A DNA stretch of 64,000 bases. Origin: an uncultured bacterium. GTDB taxonomy: Bacteria > Bacteroidota > Bacteroidia > Bacteroidales > Bacteroidaceae. The stretch covers positions 31,934-95,933 of the forward strand of contig CAMHUC010000006.1 of the NCBI GenBank assembly GCA_946188155.1, written 5' to 3'. Numbering within the stretch: the stretch's first letter is position 1; every line of letters begins with the position of its first letter. The translations under genes were made by a program, and so were the position numbers. Shown here one piece after another: positions 25,256 through 33,845 of the stretch. The notes under the pieces were generated by a model, which saw nothing but the letters and a program-made list of their open reading frames with translations, was not told the DNA's origin and ran no database searches.

Positions 25256-25975
25256 ATGACAGACCTTACAAAGGATATTCTTCATGGCTTTCGTGACGGG
25301 TTCCCCATCGCGTTAGGCTACTTTGCCGTGGCATTCTCTTTGGGTATCATTGCTGCGAAGGCAGGTCTGACAGTGCCAGAAGGTTTCCTAAGCAGTTTCT
25401 TCATTCGTGCCTCTGCGGGTGAGTACGGCGTTTATACGCTGATAGCCGTCAATGCCGCTTACGTCGAGGTGATTGCCATGTGCTTGGTGGCCAACCTTCG
25501 CTATATGCTCATGAGTGCGGCCCTCTCTCAGAAGATTGCTCCAGGCACGTCGTGGTTCCACCGCCTGCTGATGGCCTGCTGCGTCACCGACGAGGTGTTT
25601 GGCATCTCCGTTGCCCATCCCGGCTACACCCCTCCCGCCTACACCTATTCGGCAGCACTTATCTCCACCCTGTTCTGGGCCTCCGGCTGTGCGGCAGGCA
25701 TCACGGCCGGAAGTCTGTTGTCGCCCGATACGGTTGTCGCTCTGAGCATGTCGCTCTACGGCATGTTCCTTGCCATCATCATCCCTGCGGCACGCCAGCG
25801 CCGCAACGTGCTCTATACCCTCGCTGTCAGTTTTGTGCTCAGCGGCCTTTGTGCCGTTGCTCCTGTGGTGGGAGAGTGGAGCAGCGGCATGCGTACCGTT
25901 GTGCTAACCATCGTCATTTCCGCCATTGCCGCATGGCTGAGCCCCATAAACACCGATTCCGATGGAACAGCATAA
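25256..25975 (+). CDS. azlC: AzlC-family amino-acid exporter, large subunit
   Basis: The 239-residue membrane protein has the AzlC opening (FPIALGYFAVAFSLGIIAAKAGL) and the conserved VNAAYVEVIAMCLVANLRYMLMSAAL region, with six to seven hydrophobic segments. AzlC and AzlD together export branched-chain amino acids or related compounds across the inner membrane. Its stop overlaps the start of azlD by 14 bases, so the pair is translationally coupled. Confidence 0.9.
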   Translation: MTDLTKDILHGFRDGFPIALGYFAVAFSLGIIAAKAGLTVPEGFLSSFFIRASAGEYGVYTLIAVNAAYVEVIAMCLVANLRYMLMSAALSQKIAPGTSWFHRLLMACCVTDEVFGISVAHPGYTPPAYTYSAALISTLFWASGCAAGITAGSLLSPDTVVALSMSLYGMFLAIIIPAARQRRNVLYTLAVSFVLSGLCAVAPVVGEWSSGMRTVVLTIVISAIAAWLSPINTDSDGTA

Positions 25976-26276
25976 TATCGTATTCTACATCCTACTCGGC
26001 ATCCTGGTCACCAACCTGATCAGAGTGCTGCCGATGGTACTTATCAAAGGTTCCATCAAATGCCGCTTCGTGCGTAGTTTTCTCTATTATGTGCCATACG
26101 TCACGCTGGCTGTGATGACTTTCCCGGACATGGTCATGGCAACCCCGACACCTTTGCCAGGCATCATAGCACTCCTGGCCGGCATCATTGCTGCCTGGTT
26201 TCGCCTGGGCCTGTTTCCCGTGGCCGTTATCTGCTGTGTGATTGTATATTGTCTGTTGCGACTTGTATATATTTAG
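25962..26276 (+). CDS. azlD: AzlD-family exporter, small subunit
   Basis: The 104-residue protein has about four hydrophobic segments and the AzlD motifs NLIRVLPMVLI, RSFLYYVPYVTLAVMTFPD and a glycine-rich late helix. It is the partner of the preceding AzlC, with a 14-base overlap. A hairpin follows. Confidence 0.88.
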   Translation: MEQHNIVFYILLGILVTNLIRVLPMVLIKGSIKCRFVRSFLYYVPYVTLAVMTFPDMVMATPTPLPGIIALLAGIIAAWFRLGLFPVAVICCVIVYCLLRLVYI

Positions 26277-26321
26277 CGGCGACAGGTGTGATGTGCCGCC
26301 ATCCCCGGGTGCGGACATGCA

Positions 26322-26356
26322 GAATCCCTGCCGGGAAAGCGTCTCGGCAGGGATTC
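26322..26356. terminator. Bidirectional terminator between azlD and secG
   Basis: A 12-bp perfect stem GAATCCCTGCCG / CGGCAGGGATTC with an 11-base loop lies between convergent stops. Confidence 0.75.
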
Positions 26357-26378
26357 ATGTGTTGCTGTGTGGAAATAC

Positions 26379-26762
26379 CTATTTAGCAGGCTTGGCTGGT
26401 GCGGCGGGAGCATTGGCAGCGGGAGCCTCGGCAGCAGGTGCTGCTGCATCTTTCTGCTGGCTTGCTCCAAAGCCCGGCAGGTTATTGGGATTAGTGGCGG
26501 GAACCTCGATGCCCTCCATCACCGAACCGGAACTGGTGGCCTGAGGAGCTACGTAGGCGCAGAGCACGCTGATGACCACCATAGCGGCAGCGAGCCCCCA
26601 TGTGGTTTTTTCGATGAAGTCGGTAGTCTTGCGGACACCGCCAATCTGATTGTAGGACGAGAAGTTGGAAGCCAAGCCTCCGCCCTTAGACTCCTGGATG
26701 AGCACGATGCCAATCATGAGCACGGCTACCACGACAATGAGAATTACTAATAATGTGTACAT
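26379..26762 (-). CDS. secG: Preprotein translocase subunit SecG
   Basis: The 127-residue protein has two membrane segments (about 2-20 and 53-72), the SecG signature LIQESKGGGLASNF and an Ala/Pro-rich C-terminal tail. SecG assists SecYE in protein export. It starts 5 bases after the stop of the TPR-like gene, completing an operon of envelope genes. Confidence 0.9.
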   Translation of the reverse strand: MYTLLVILIVVVAVLMIGIVLIQESKGGGLASNFSSYNQIGGVRKTTDFIEKTTWGLAAAMVVISVLCAYVAPQATSSGSVMEGIEVPATNPNNLPGFGASQQKDAAAPAAEAPAANAPAAPAKPAK

Positions 26763-26767
26763 CTTTT

Positions 26768-27538
26768 TTACCTTTTATTTTTATTGTTGTTTATAATCAA
26801 CTTCTCTAAGAAGCGTATTTGGTCTGCAAAGTAAGCATTTTTTTTCGGAAATTGCAAACTTAATCGCTGAATAATTTCTAATGCTTGCGAATATCTGCCC
26901 TGTTTTATGTAAATTCGGGCAAGAGTCTCCGTGAAATAGCCTTCCTCGGTGACATTTTGCCCGTTGTCGGCCTTTTCTTCGATTGGGGGTGCGTATTCGG
27001 GTTCTTCCTTGAGCACGATGCGCCCTTTGTCACTATTTATGAATGAGTCTATCAACTGTTGCCCCTTCATCTGCGGTATTTCTTCTACAGGCTCGTCACC
27101 CTCGTCCTCCGTCTCGAGCAGATAGGCCACATAGTCGACAGCTGCATCGGCGGGTGTCGGTTTCCGGTGTTTCTTCTCCGTGGACGCTTCGTCAGCCTTG
27201 GGGATAGAGTCGAGGAAAGTGTCGATGAGCGACAGGGTGCGCGATTCCTGATCCGTGGCTTTTGGATGAGCGGCCGGAGCATTCTGGCTGTCTTCGGCGC
27301 GGAGGGTGTAGTGGGCTGCCTCAATCATCTGGAAGAGCACGCGGCGGTCGGTGATGTAGATGGCAGCACGGCGCAGCTCTTCGTCGAAGGTAGGGTCGTG
27401 CAGCAGGTAGAGGTTTTGCAGCATCAGCAGTCGTGCCGTCTGGAAGTACGGATAGAGAGCCAGCAGCGACCTCAGTTCGTAGAGTGTGTCGCGATCCAGG
27501 CGCTCGGGGTGGCTTATCAGTTCCGTTATTTCCATCAT
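26768..27538 (-). CDS. TPR-like conserved protein of the secG operon
   Basis: The product is 256 residues from the ATG at 27538 (MMEITELISHPERLD; the ATG three bases on is equally possible). The N-terminal half is helical (DTLYELRSLLALYPYFQTARLLMLQNL), the middle is acidic and disordered, and the C-terminus ends in one TPR-like helix pair, ETLARIYIKQGRYSQALEII. No signal peptide is seen, so it is cytoplasmic. I recall this family between lptE and secG in Bacteroidetes. The function is unknown. Confidence 0.8.
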   Translation of the reverse strand: MMEITELISHPERLDRDTLYELRSLLALYPYFQTARLLMLQNLYLLHDPTFDEELRRAAIYITDRRVLFQMIEAAHYTLRAEDSQNAPAAHPKATDQESRTLSLIDTFLDSIPKADEASTEKKHRKPTPADAAVDYVAYLLETEDEGDEPVEEIPQMKGQQLIDSFINSDKGRIVLKEEPEYAPPIEEKADNGQNVTEEGYFTETLARIYIKQGRYSQALEIIQRLSLQFPKKNAYFADQIRFLEKLIINNNKNKR

Positions 27539-27574
27539 TATCTCTGTAACCTGTAGACGCTCAGCTTCGAACAA

Positions 27575-29332
27575 TCACCAGTTAGCCACGGTGGCATTGA
27601 ATATCTGGTCGCAGATGTCCTTGATCATCTGCGTGACGAGGTCCTCCTGGACTGAGCTGAGCGACTGTCGCGAGTCAAACGATTTCTGGGCTGTAAACTG
27701 CTGCTCAAAATCTTCATCATGTTTCTTGTTGTTGGTGAACCTGACGTTGACGGTCATCGACAGTTCCGTCTGCGCCGAGTAGCCCTCGGCCGAGACCGAT
27801 TTGTTACGCTGGTCGTAGCGTGTGATTTCGCCTTCGATTTTCAAGTCACCATTGCGTTTCACCTGTATCAGACGGGTGTTGCGCCCAAAGATGTCCTTGA
27901 TTTCATTGTTGAAGATAGGTCCCATAGGGCCCCATACGTATGTTGACCTGACGGGGAATTCTGCTATTTGTATGGTCTTAGTCTTCGAATAGTCGATGCT
28001 TGCCCCGTTGAACTTATAGCTGACGGAACAGGAGGTGAAGAGGAAGGAGGGAAGAACGATCAGGCATAGTGCGCACAGAGCAGCCAGCCCGTATTGCTTG
28101 AGTCTGCGGTAGAGTGTCCGGTCGCTGATGCCCAGTTCCTGTGCTGCCTTCTTGCGGTTGCCGTTGTTGCGTTCGAGTGCTTTTTCGAGCATGGTTTTGC
28201 TCAAGTCGTTGAGGTTGAGGTTCTCCAGTTCGTGCTCCGGTTCCACATATTCTTCGGCCTCGGCGTCTTCCAGTGCGGGGATGTAGGGTGGCTCAGTGGA
28301 GCATGGCTGTGCAGCTGCCGGTTGATAGGGAGCCAGCTGTGTGGCGGGCAGCGGGGCCTTCGTACTGGCTGCCGTGCCGTTTCTGACTTCTTCCAGCTGT
28401 TTCTTCAGGTCTCCCATTTCCCTGCGCATGTCGTTGACGTTTCCACGCAGTTCGAAGAGAATCTTGTATAGAATCTCGCGCTCATTGTCGAAACTGCGGT
28501 CGGCTCCCTCGTGCGGTATGGTAGCCAGCTGTGTCGACTCGGTGTCTTGTGGTATGAAGCGTGAGAGGATTTCCGGCGTAATGCTGCGTTCTGTGGAGAG
28601 TATGCTAATCTGCTCGGTGATGTTCTTCAGCTGCCTGACGTTGCCTGGCCACTTGTAGCGCATGAGCATCTGCTTGGCATCCTCGGTGAGCACCACGCGG
28701 TCCATTCTGTACTTCTCAGCCATCTGCAAGGCAAAGAGGCGGAAGAGCAGGACGATGTCCTGTCCGCGCTCCCTGAGTGGGGGCATCTGTATGGGTATGG
28801 AGTTGAGCCGGTAGTAGAGGTCTTCGCGAAAGCGGCCCTCGCTGATAGCCTTACGGATATTGACGTTGGTGGCCGCCACAATACGCACGTCGGTCTTACG
28901 GATGTCCGTCCCTCCCACGGGGATGTACTCTCCCGTCTCGAGCACGCGCAACAGTCTGGCCTGCGTGGCCAGGGGCAGTTCTCCCACCTCGTCGAGGAAG
29001 AGGGTGCCCTTGTTGGCCACGCCGAAGTAGCCCGGCGAGTCGTTGATGGCTCCTGTGAACGAACCCTTTACGTGTCCGAAGAGTTCCGAGTCGATGGTTC
29101 CTTCGGGGATGGATCCGCAGTTGATGGCGAAATATTTCTCTCGGCGCCGCGGCGAGTTGTCGTGGATGATGCGAGGCACAATCTCCTTTCCTACACCACT
29201 CTCACCAATGATGAGCACACTGAGATCGGTCGGCGCTACCTGCAAGGCCACGTCGAGCACATGGTTCAGCGCCTCGCAGTTGCCCACGATATTATAGCGC
29301 TGTTTGATGGCTTGAAGTTCTGTTGTCTTCAT
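27575..29332 (-). CDS. Sigma-54-dependent activator fused in frame to LptE-like lipoprotein
   Basis: The first about 415 residues are a sigma-54 activator: Walker A IGESGVGKE, the sigma-54 contact loop GSFTGA, Walker B LFLDEVGEL, and a Fis-type helix-turn-helix ending RKKAAQELGISDRTLYRRL. Without a stop the frame continues into AALCALCLIVLPSFLFTSC, a lipoprotein signal sequence, and then an LptE-like domain (YKFNGASIDYSKTKTIQIAEF...). LptE is the outer-membrane lipoprotein that plugs LptD for LPS insertion; its gene normally follows as a separate frame. No ATG, GTG or TTG for a separate LptE is found at the junction near 28085. The start was set at ATG 29332, 8 bases from a -7 box. Confidence 0.8.
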   Translation of the reverse strand: MKTTELQAIKQRYNIVGNCEALNHVLDVALQVAPTDLSVLIIGESGVGKEIVPRIIHDNSPRRREKYFAINCGSIPEGTIDSELFGHVKGSFTGAINDSPGYFGVANKGTLFLDEVGELPLATQARLLRVLETGEYIPVGGTDIRKTDVRIVAATNVNIRKAISEGRFREDLYYRLNSIPIQMPPLRERGQDIVLLFRLFALQMAEKYRMDRVVLTEDAKQMLMRYKWPGNVRQLKNITEQISILSTERSITPEILSRFIPQDTESTQLATIPHEGADRSFDNEREILYKILFELRGNVNDMRREMGDLKKQLEEVRNGTAASTKAPLPATQLAPYQPAAAQPCSTEPPYIPALEDAEAEEYVEPEHELENLNLNDLSKTMLEKALERNNGNRKKAAQELGISDRTLYRRLKQYGLAALCALCLIVLPSFLFTSCSVSYKFNGASIDYSKTKTIQIAEFPVRSTYVWGPMGPIFNNEIKDIFGRNTRLIQVKRNGDLKIEGEITRYDQRNKSVSAEGYSAQTELSMTVNVRFTNNKKHDEDFEQQFTAQKSFDSRQSLSSVQEDLVTQMIKDICDQIFNATVANW

Positions 29333-29340
29333 TTGGCTGA

Positions 29341-29348
29341 CAAAATTA
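29341..29348 (-). promoter_or_regulatory. -7 box TAATTTTG for the sigma-54 activator-lptE operon
   Basis: TAATTTTG on the minus strand ends 8 bases before the ATG, so the 5' leader is only a few bases. Confidence 0.5.
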
Positions 29349-29395
29349 CACATTATTTTTGAATAAACTGCAATTTTGGCAGAAATTAACTTGAA

Positions 29396-30400
29396 TCATG
29401 CAGCTTTCTTATCAAATTTGATGAGCAAGAGGCCCAGTGCAGTCCAAAACAGTTCCCTCACTCTCACGAGCAGTGCCACGAAGATTCCTGCCCGTGCTGT
29501 CATGCTGAGGCCTTCGGTCGACATGACGAAGCCACCCTCGCGGCCTCCCAGCTGCAGAGGCATGAAGAAGAGCATGTTGGCAAAGAGGGTTGTGTAGGAG
29601 TAGATGATGATACACTGGGTGATTCTCACCTCTGGCATGATGACCAGCAGTATGAAGAATATCTCGAGGGTGGAGAGCAGCCGGCAGTTGAACTCCAGGA
29701 ACACGGCAGCCATAAAGGTGCGCGGGTTCTGGTTGTGCAGGGCTGCTATCTGTCGGTCTATCTCGCTGAGTTTGTCGCTGTTGCGCTCGAAGAAGGGCTT
29801 TGCCCATCGCTTCAGCAGCGGCACGTGCCGCAGTATGTTCATGCCAGTCTTGGCGATGCCTTTCTTATAGCCCCGGATGAAGAACCAGATAGCCGTGATG
29901 CAGACTATCGAGATCACGGAGAGCACGATGTAGCTCAGGGGCGTCATCACCTCTGTCAGTATGTAGAGAGGAACGGTGAGCAGCCATATCCAGAAGTGGC
30001 TGTAGATGTGGGTCATCACGTAGAGAATGACCGACGACGACGCCCGCTGTGTCCCTATCTTCGGCGATAGCGACATGATGCGGTACGGCTCGCCGCCCAT
30101 CAGTCCTCCGGGGGTGGCATAGTTGAGGGCGAAGGCCGAGACGGTGATTTTGTAGAGCCACCAGAACGACACCTTGTTCTTTCGGCATACGTTGTGCTCA
30201 TTGCCGATACTGTCGATGATGAGGTACCACGAGCCCGTGTTGAGTATATAGAGGCCTGCCCAGAGCAGTATGACGGCCAGGAACCAGTAGCCTGCATGCG
30301 TCACTCCCTCCCAAACCTGGGAGAAGTCGAGCTGGGTGGCCATAACGATCAGGACGAGCAGTCCAAAGATGAAAAAGGCGTTCTGATACTTGCTCTTCAT
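29396..30400 (-). CDS. Flippase-like integral membrane protein (LPG synthase transmembrane / UPF0104 type)
   Basis: The 334-residue protein has about eight hydrophobic segments and the family signs NYATPGGLMGGEPYR early and MPLQLGGREGGFV late. It resembles the membrane part of lysylphosphatidylglycerol synthase (MprF) without the aminoacyl-transferase domain. Such stand-alone proteins are thought to flip or move lipids; no substrate can be given. It starts 3 bases after the pdxA stop. Confidence 0.82.
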   Translation of the reverse strand: MKSKYQNAFFIFGLLVLIVMATQLDFSQVWEGVTHAGYWFLAVILLWAGLYILNTGSWYLIIDSIGNEHNVCRKNKVSFWWLYKITVSAFALNYATPGGLMGGEPYRIMSLSPKIGTQRASSSVILYVMTHIYSHFWIWLLTVPLYILTEVMTPLSYIVLSVISIVCITAIWFFIRGYKKGIAKTGMNILRHVPLLKRWAKPFFERNSDKLSEIDRQIAALHNQNPRTFMAAVFLEFNCRLLSTLEIFFILLVIMPEVRITQCIIIYSYTTLFANMLFFMPLQLGGREGGFVMSTEGLSMTARAGIFVALLVRVRELFWTALGLLLIKFDKKAA

Positions 30401-30403
30401 CGG

Positions 30404-31492
30404 CTATTGGCTTTCGGCTGTGGTGTTGGTATCCTCCTTGGCAGGCTTCTTGTCGTCGCGCTTGAACTGGTCCTTGGGGCGTACAGCGAAGCGGGCCTTG
30501 TCGCCGTCCTCCCGCTTCTCATGGTAGAGCTTGGGCAGCGGGTTGGCCAATGGCTCGTCGTAGTCTTGGCGGTTGCGGAAGATGTCAATGGCTGCAAAGA
30601 TGGCGTGGCGCATCGAGGCTGGGTCGGCTTCGCCCTTACCGGCTATTGCGAAGCAGGGGTCGTGGTCGGGTGTGGTGATGACAAAGGGAAAGCCCGTCTT
30701 CATCTTCACGCCATACTCGTTGGCAAGGGCCTTGAAGGGCACGAAGCCCTGGTCGTCGTACATGGCCAGGATGCCGTCGAAGCTGTACCTCATGTTGCTG
30801 CCGAAGAAATTCTCGGCACTGTAGGGGCCGAAAGCCTGTATGCCTTCCTCGGCCAGTGCCTCTACGGCGGGCTTGATGACGTCCTGCTCTTCTGCCCCCG
30901 GCTGGGGGTTGAGGGCGAGCACGGCTATGCGGGGGTTGCTGATGCGGAAGTCGCGCCTGAGGCTCTTGTGGAAGAGCCTTCCCTTCTCCATGATGCGCTC
31001 GCGGCTGATATTCTCTGCCACCTGCTTGAGGGGCAGACGGTTGGTGACCAGGCCGATGCGCACCTCGTCGGCAAACATCACCATCAGCGACCTGTCCTCG
31101 GGGTCGGGCTTACTGCTGGCCACTACCGGAGCCTGTACCAGCACGTCGTAGAGCCCGGCCTTCAGGTCTTCCTTGGCACGCTGCAGTGCCTTGCGGGCTG
31201 CCTCTGCCGACTCATCTGTCGCTTTTCCAAGTTCTATCTTCACCTCGTCGTCGAAGGCTGCCAGCAGGTTTAGCTGCCCGTCGCGGGCTTCCGAGGCCTC
31301 CTTGACGATGCTGTACTGCGTCGGCAGCTGCAGAGCGTTGCGATGGTAGGCAGCCACCTTGGGGTTACCATATATAATAGGTGTACACAGCTCCAGCATC
31401 GTAGGGTCCTCAAAGGCCTTGAGAATCTCTTCGTAGCCGGTGCCGTTAGTGTCTCCGTGCGTGATAGCCACGCGAATCATTCTGTCTTCCAT
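30404..31492 (-). CDS. pdxA: 4-hydroxythreonine-4-phosphate dehydrogenase
   Basis: The 362-residue PdxA has the N-terminal ITHGDTNGTGYEEILKAF, the metal- and substrate-binding histidine region, YDDQGFVPFKAL and a C-terminal TPDHDPCFAIAGKGEADP. It oxidises 4-phosphohydroxy-L-threonine in pyridoxal-phosphate synthesis. A charged tail of about 40 residues (KRDDKKPAKED...) exceeds the usual family end and may be disordered. It is co-directional with rlmN, separated by 25 bases. Confidence 0.92.
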   Translation of the reverse strand: MEDRMIRVAITHGDTNGTGYEEILKAFEDPTMLELCTPIIYGNPKVAAYHRNALQLPTQYSIVKEASEARDGQLNLLAAFDDEVKIELGKATDESAEAARKALQRAKEDLKAGLYDVLVQAPVVASSKPDPEDRSLMVMFADEVRIGLVTNRLPLKQVAENISRERIMEKGRLFHKSLRRDFRISNPRIAVLALNPQPGAEEQDVIKPAVEALAEEGIQAFGPYSAENFFGSNMRYSFDGILAMYDDQGFVPFKALANEYGVKMKTGFPFVITTPDHDPCFAIAGKGEADPASMRHAIFAAIDIFRNRQDYDEPLANPLPKLYHEKREDGDKARFAVRPKDQFKRDDKKPAKEDTNTTAESQ

Positions 31493-31517
31493 ATTTTTAT
31501 TCTAATCTTTCAGTTCT

Positions 31518-32606
31518 TTATTCTTCAATTCCACCATTTTTCTTTGCCGTGGAGAGCAGGCCGCAGGCCGCCAGGATGTCCTGCCCGCGACTGGCCCGTA
31601 TGGTAGTGAAGATGCCGTGGGCAGTCAGGTAGTCGCGCAGGGCCTCCATGCGCTTCTCGTCGCTGCCGGGCAGGTCAACCCCCGGCACCTCGTGGAAGCG
31701 GATCAGGTTGACACGGCAGTCCAGGCCCCTGAGTAGCCTGGCTATTTCACGGGCATAGGTCGGCGTGTCGTTAAGGCCGGCAAAGCAGATATACTCGAAT
31801 GAGCAGCGGCGCTGATGGCTGAAGTCATACTGGCGTAGCAGGGCCACGGTGTCGGCGATGCTCATCTGGTGCTCGGCAGGCATGAGCGACAGGCGCTGCT
31901 CCGGTATAGGCGAGTGCATCGAGATGGCCACGTGGCACTCGCTCTCGTCGAGGAAGCGCTTCAGCTTGTCCTTCACGCCTACGCTGCTCACGGTGATGCG
32001 CCTCGGGCTCCAAGCCAGTCCGTAGTCGGCCGTCAGTATCTCCGTGGCTCTCAGCACGGCATCGAGATTGTCCATCGGCTCGCCCTGACCCATAAACACG
32101 ATGTTGGTCAGCTGTTCCCGTTCTGGCAGTGCCAATACCTGGTTTAGGATGTCGGCTGCCGTGAGGTTGCCCTCGAAGCCCTGCTTGCCCGTCTGACAGA
32201 AGCGGCAGTTCATCCGGCATCCCACCTGACAGCTCACGCAGAGCGTAGCCCTATCCCTGTCGGGGATGTAGACCGTCTCTACGTATTTCCCGGGTTTTCC
32301 GGAATTACCGAAATTACCGGGTTCTACGGATTTTCCAGGGCCGCCCACGGGGAAAAGATACTTCACCGTGCCGTCTTTGGAGTACTGACTGTCGATGGGA
32401 GCCATGAAGCCCACTTCGTAGCGCTCACTAAGCCGCTGGCGATTTGCTTTCGAGATATTAGTCATCGCCTCGATGCCTGATGCTCCTTTCTGATAGAGCC
32501 ACTGGGCAATCTGAGAGGCCGTGAACTGAGGCATTCCCAGTTCCTTCACCACACTTTTCAGCTCGCTGAGCGTCATTCCCAACAGGGCCTTTTTTCCTTC
32601 GTCCAT
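31518..32606 (-). CDS. rlmN: 23S rRNA (adenine-2503-C2)-methyltransferase
   Basis: The radical-SAM cysteine motif CX3CX2C is at Cys 130, 134 and 137 (GCRMNCRFC). MGQGEPMDN, ISMHSP and NLIRFHEVPG follow the RlmN order, and the C-terminal CG is present (DILAACGLL). It methylates A2503 of 23S rRNA (and A37 of some tRNAs). Between YLFPV and KYVETVYIP lies an extra stretch of about 20 residues (88-107, rich in G, P, N, K) that relatives lack as far as I recall, encoded by short repeats at 32285-32340. It keeps the frame and precedes the Fe-S motif. Confidence 0.92.
   Translation of the reverse strand: MDEGKKALLGMTLSELKSVVKELGMPQFTASQIAQWLYQKGASGIEAMTNISKANRQRLSERYEVGFMAPIDSQYSKDGTVKYLFPVGGPGKSVEPGNFGNSGKPGKYVETVYIPDRDRATLCVSCQVGCRMNCRFCQTGKQGFEGNLTAADILNQVLALPEREQLTNIVFMGQGEPMDNLDAVLRATEILTADYGLAWSPRRITVSSVGVKDKLKRFLDESECHVAISMHSPIPEQRLSLMPAEHQMSIADTVALLRQYDFSHQRRCSFEYICFAGLNDTPTYAREIARLLRGLDCRVNLIRFHEVPGVDLPGSDEKRMEALRDYLTAHGIFTTIRASRGQDILAACGLLSTAKKNGGIEE
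32285..32340 (-). repeat. Short repeats read in frame inside rlmN
   Basis: The stretch is built of related words (ccgggtttt, ccggaatta, ccgaaatta, ccgggttct) with a period of about 9-10 bases, and is flanked by near-identical GGAAAATCCGTAGA and GGGAAATACGTAGA on the minus strand. It encodes the extra RlmN loop. Confidence 0.65.
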
Positions 32607-32701
32607 CGCTTTCTTCTTATTTCAGGGGGCAAAGTTACGAAAAAAGGTTGTAAAAAACTAAAATTCCTGGAAAATCTGTGTCACCTGTGGCCGAAAATTA
32701 T

Positions 32702-32709
32702 TACTTTTG
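32702..32709 (+). promoter_or_regulatory. -7 box TACTTTTG for the btuF-like gene
   Basis: TACTTTTG ends 9 bases before ATG 32719 and 18 before ATG 32728. Confidence 0.5.
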
Positions 32710-32718
32710 CACAAAAAT

Positions 32719-33834
32719 ATGGAATATATGAAGTATTGTGCTTATTTGCTGGCACTGAGTATTGCCTTCTGTGCCTGTTCGTCGAAGAACATGAAATCTG
32801 GTGCCTCAACAGTCGAGTCGGTTGAGCCTCTAGTAGAAGTCTCACCGAAATATGCCACTGGCTTTAGTGTAAGAGACTCTGCCGGCATCCGCTTGGTGAC
32901 TGTCGCCCAAATGGACCGTTTCGCCCTGGTACGTTCCGACGATGCGGCTGTGCCGGAAGGATATACGAAGATTCGTGTACCTATCGAAAGAACTATCTGT
33001 ATGACCGCACTCCAGTTGTCGAACTTCACCATCCTTGATGCGCACGAGGTGGTGAAGGGACTGACGGGGACGAAGAACCTCTTTAACAAAGACATTCTTC
33101 AGCGGGTGAAGGATGGTCGAATTGTGAAGATTGGCACGGAGGGCAACTTTGATACTGAAATGGTGATGGCTGCCCACCCCGACGTTGTCTTTATCTCGCC
33201 GTTCAAACGAGGCGGCTATGAGGCCATCAAGGAAACGGGCATTACGCTTGTGCCACACCTGGGATACAAGGAACTCGATCCGCTGGGACAAGCGGAATGG
33301 ATCAAGTTGGTGGGCATGTTTACCGGCAAGGAACGTGAGGCCAACGACATCTTCGCAGGCATAGAACAGCGCTATAACGGTTTGAAGCAGGCAGCAGCAG
33401 GGGCCGACGTGCGCCCAGTGGTGTTCAGCGGCGAGATGCACTATGGCACGTGGCATGCCGTAGGCGGCAAGAATTATCTGGCACAGATATTCCGGGATGC
33501 AGGAGCCGACTATGTCGTCAACGACGAAGAGACGGCTGGCGAGAATCTGGAGTTCGAGCAGATGTATGCCCTTGCTGCCAAGGCCGACTACTGGCGCATC
33601 CTGAACAGTTATCCTGGCGAGTTCTCGTATGAGGCACTGAAGGCCTCTGAACCGCGCAACGCACTGTTTAAGGCCTTCAAGGAGCACAAGGTGATCTACT
33701 GCAATATGAAGCAGTCGCCCTACTATGAGATGTCGCCCGTTGAGCCCGACGTGCTGCTGAAGGACTTCGTGGCCATCTTCCATCCGGCACTGGTGGAACC
33801 AGACTATCAGCCAAAGTACTATAGGCTGTTATAA
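32719..33834 (+). CDS. Corrinoid/iron ABC transporter substrate-binding lipoprotein (BtuF-like)
   Basis: A signal peptide ends in lipobox AFCAC. The rest has the helical-backbone two-lobe pattern of the BtuF/FhuD class: VPIERTICMTALQLSNFTIL, HPDVVFISPFKRGGYEAIKETGI and ADYVVNDEETAGENLEFEQMYALAAKADYW. Such proteins deliver vitamin B12, haem or siderophores to a BtuC-type permease. The permease gene follows after 11 bases. The nearby cobalamin genes favour a corrinoid or cobalt-chelate ligand, but this is inference. The start may be ATG 32719 or 32728. Confidence 0.82.
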   Translation: MEYMKYCAYLLALSIAFCACSSKNMKSGASTVESVEPLVEVSPKYATGFSVRDSAGIRLVTVAQMDRFALVRSDDAAVPEGYTKIRVPIERTICMTALQLSNFTILDAHEVVKGLTGTKNLFNKDILQRVKDGRIVKIGTEGNFDTEMVMAAHPDVVFISPFKRGGYEAIKETGITLVPHLGYKELDPLGQAEWIKLVGMFTGKEREANDIFAGIEQRYNGLKQAAAGADVRPVVFSGEMHYGTWHAVGGKNYLAQIFRDAGADYVVNDEETAGENLEFEQMYALAAKADYWRILNSYPGEFSYEALKASEPRNALFKAFKEHKVIYCNMKQSPYYEMSPVEPDVLLKDFVAIFHPALVEPDYQPKYYRLL

Positions 33835-33845
33835 GAGGGGAGAGA

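Noticed and set aside
30194..31273. A 359-codon plus-strand frame opposite pdxA
   Set aside because: It is the shadow of pdxA and the flippase-like gene, with low-complexity composition and no promoter or motif.
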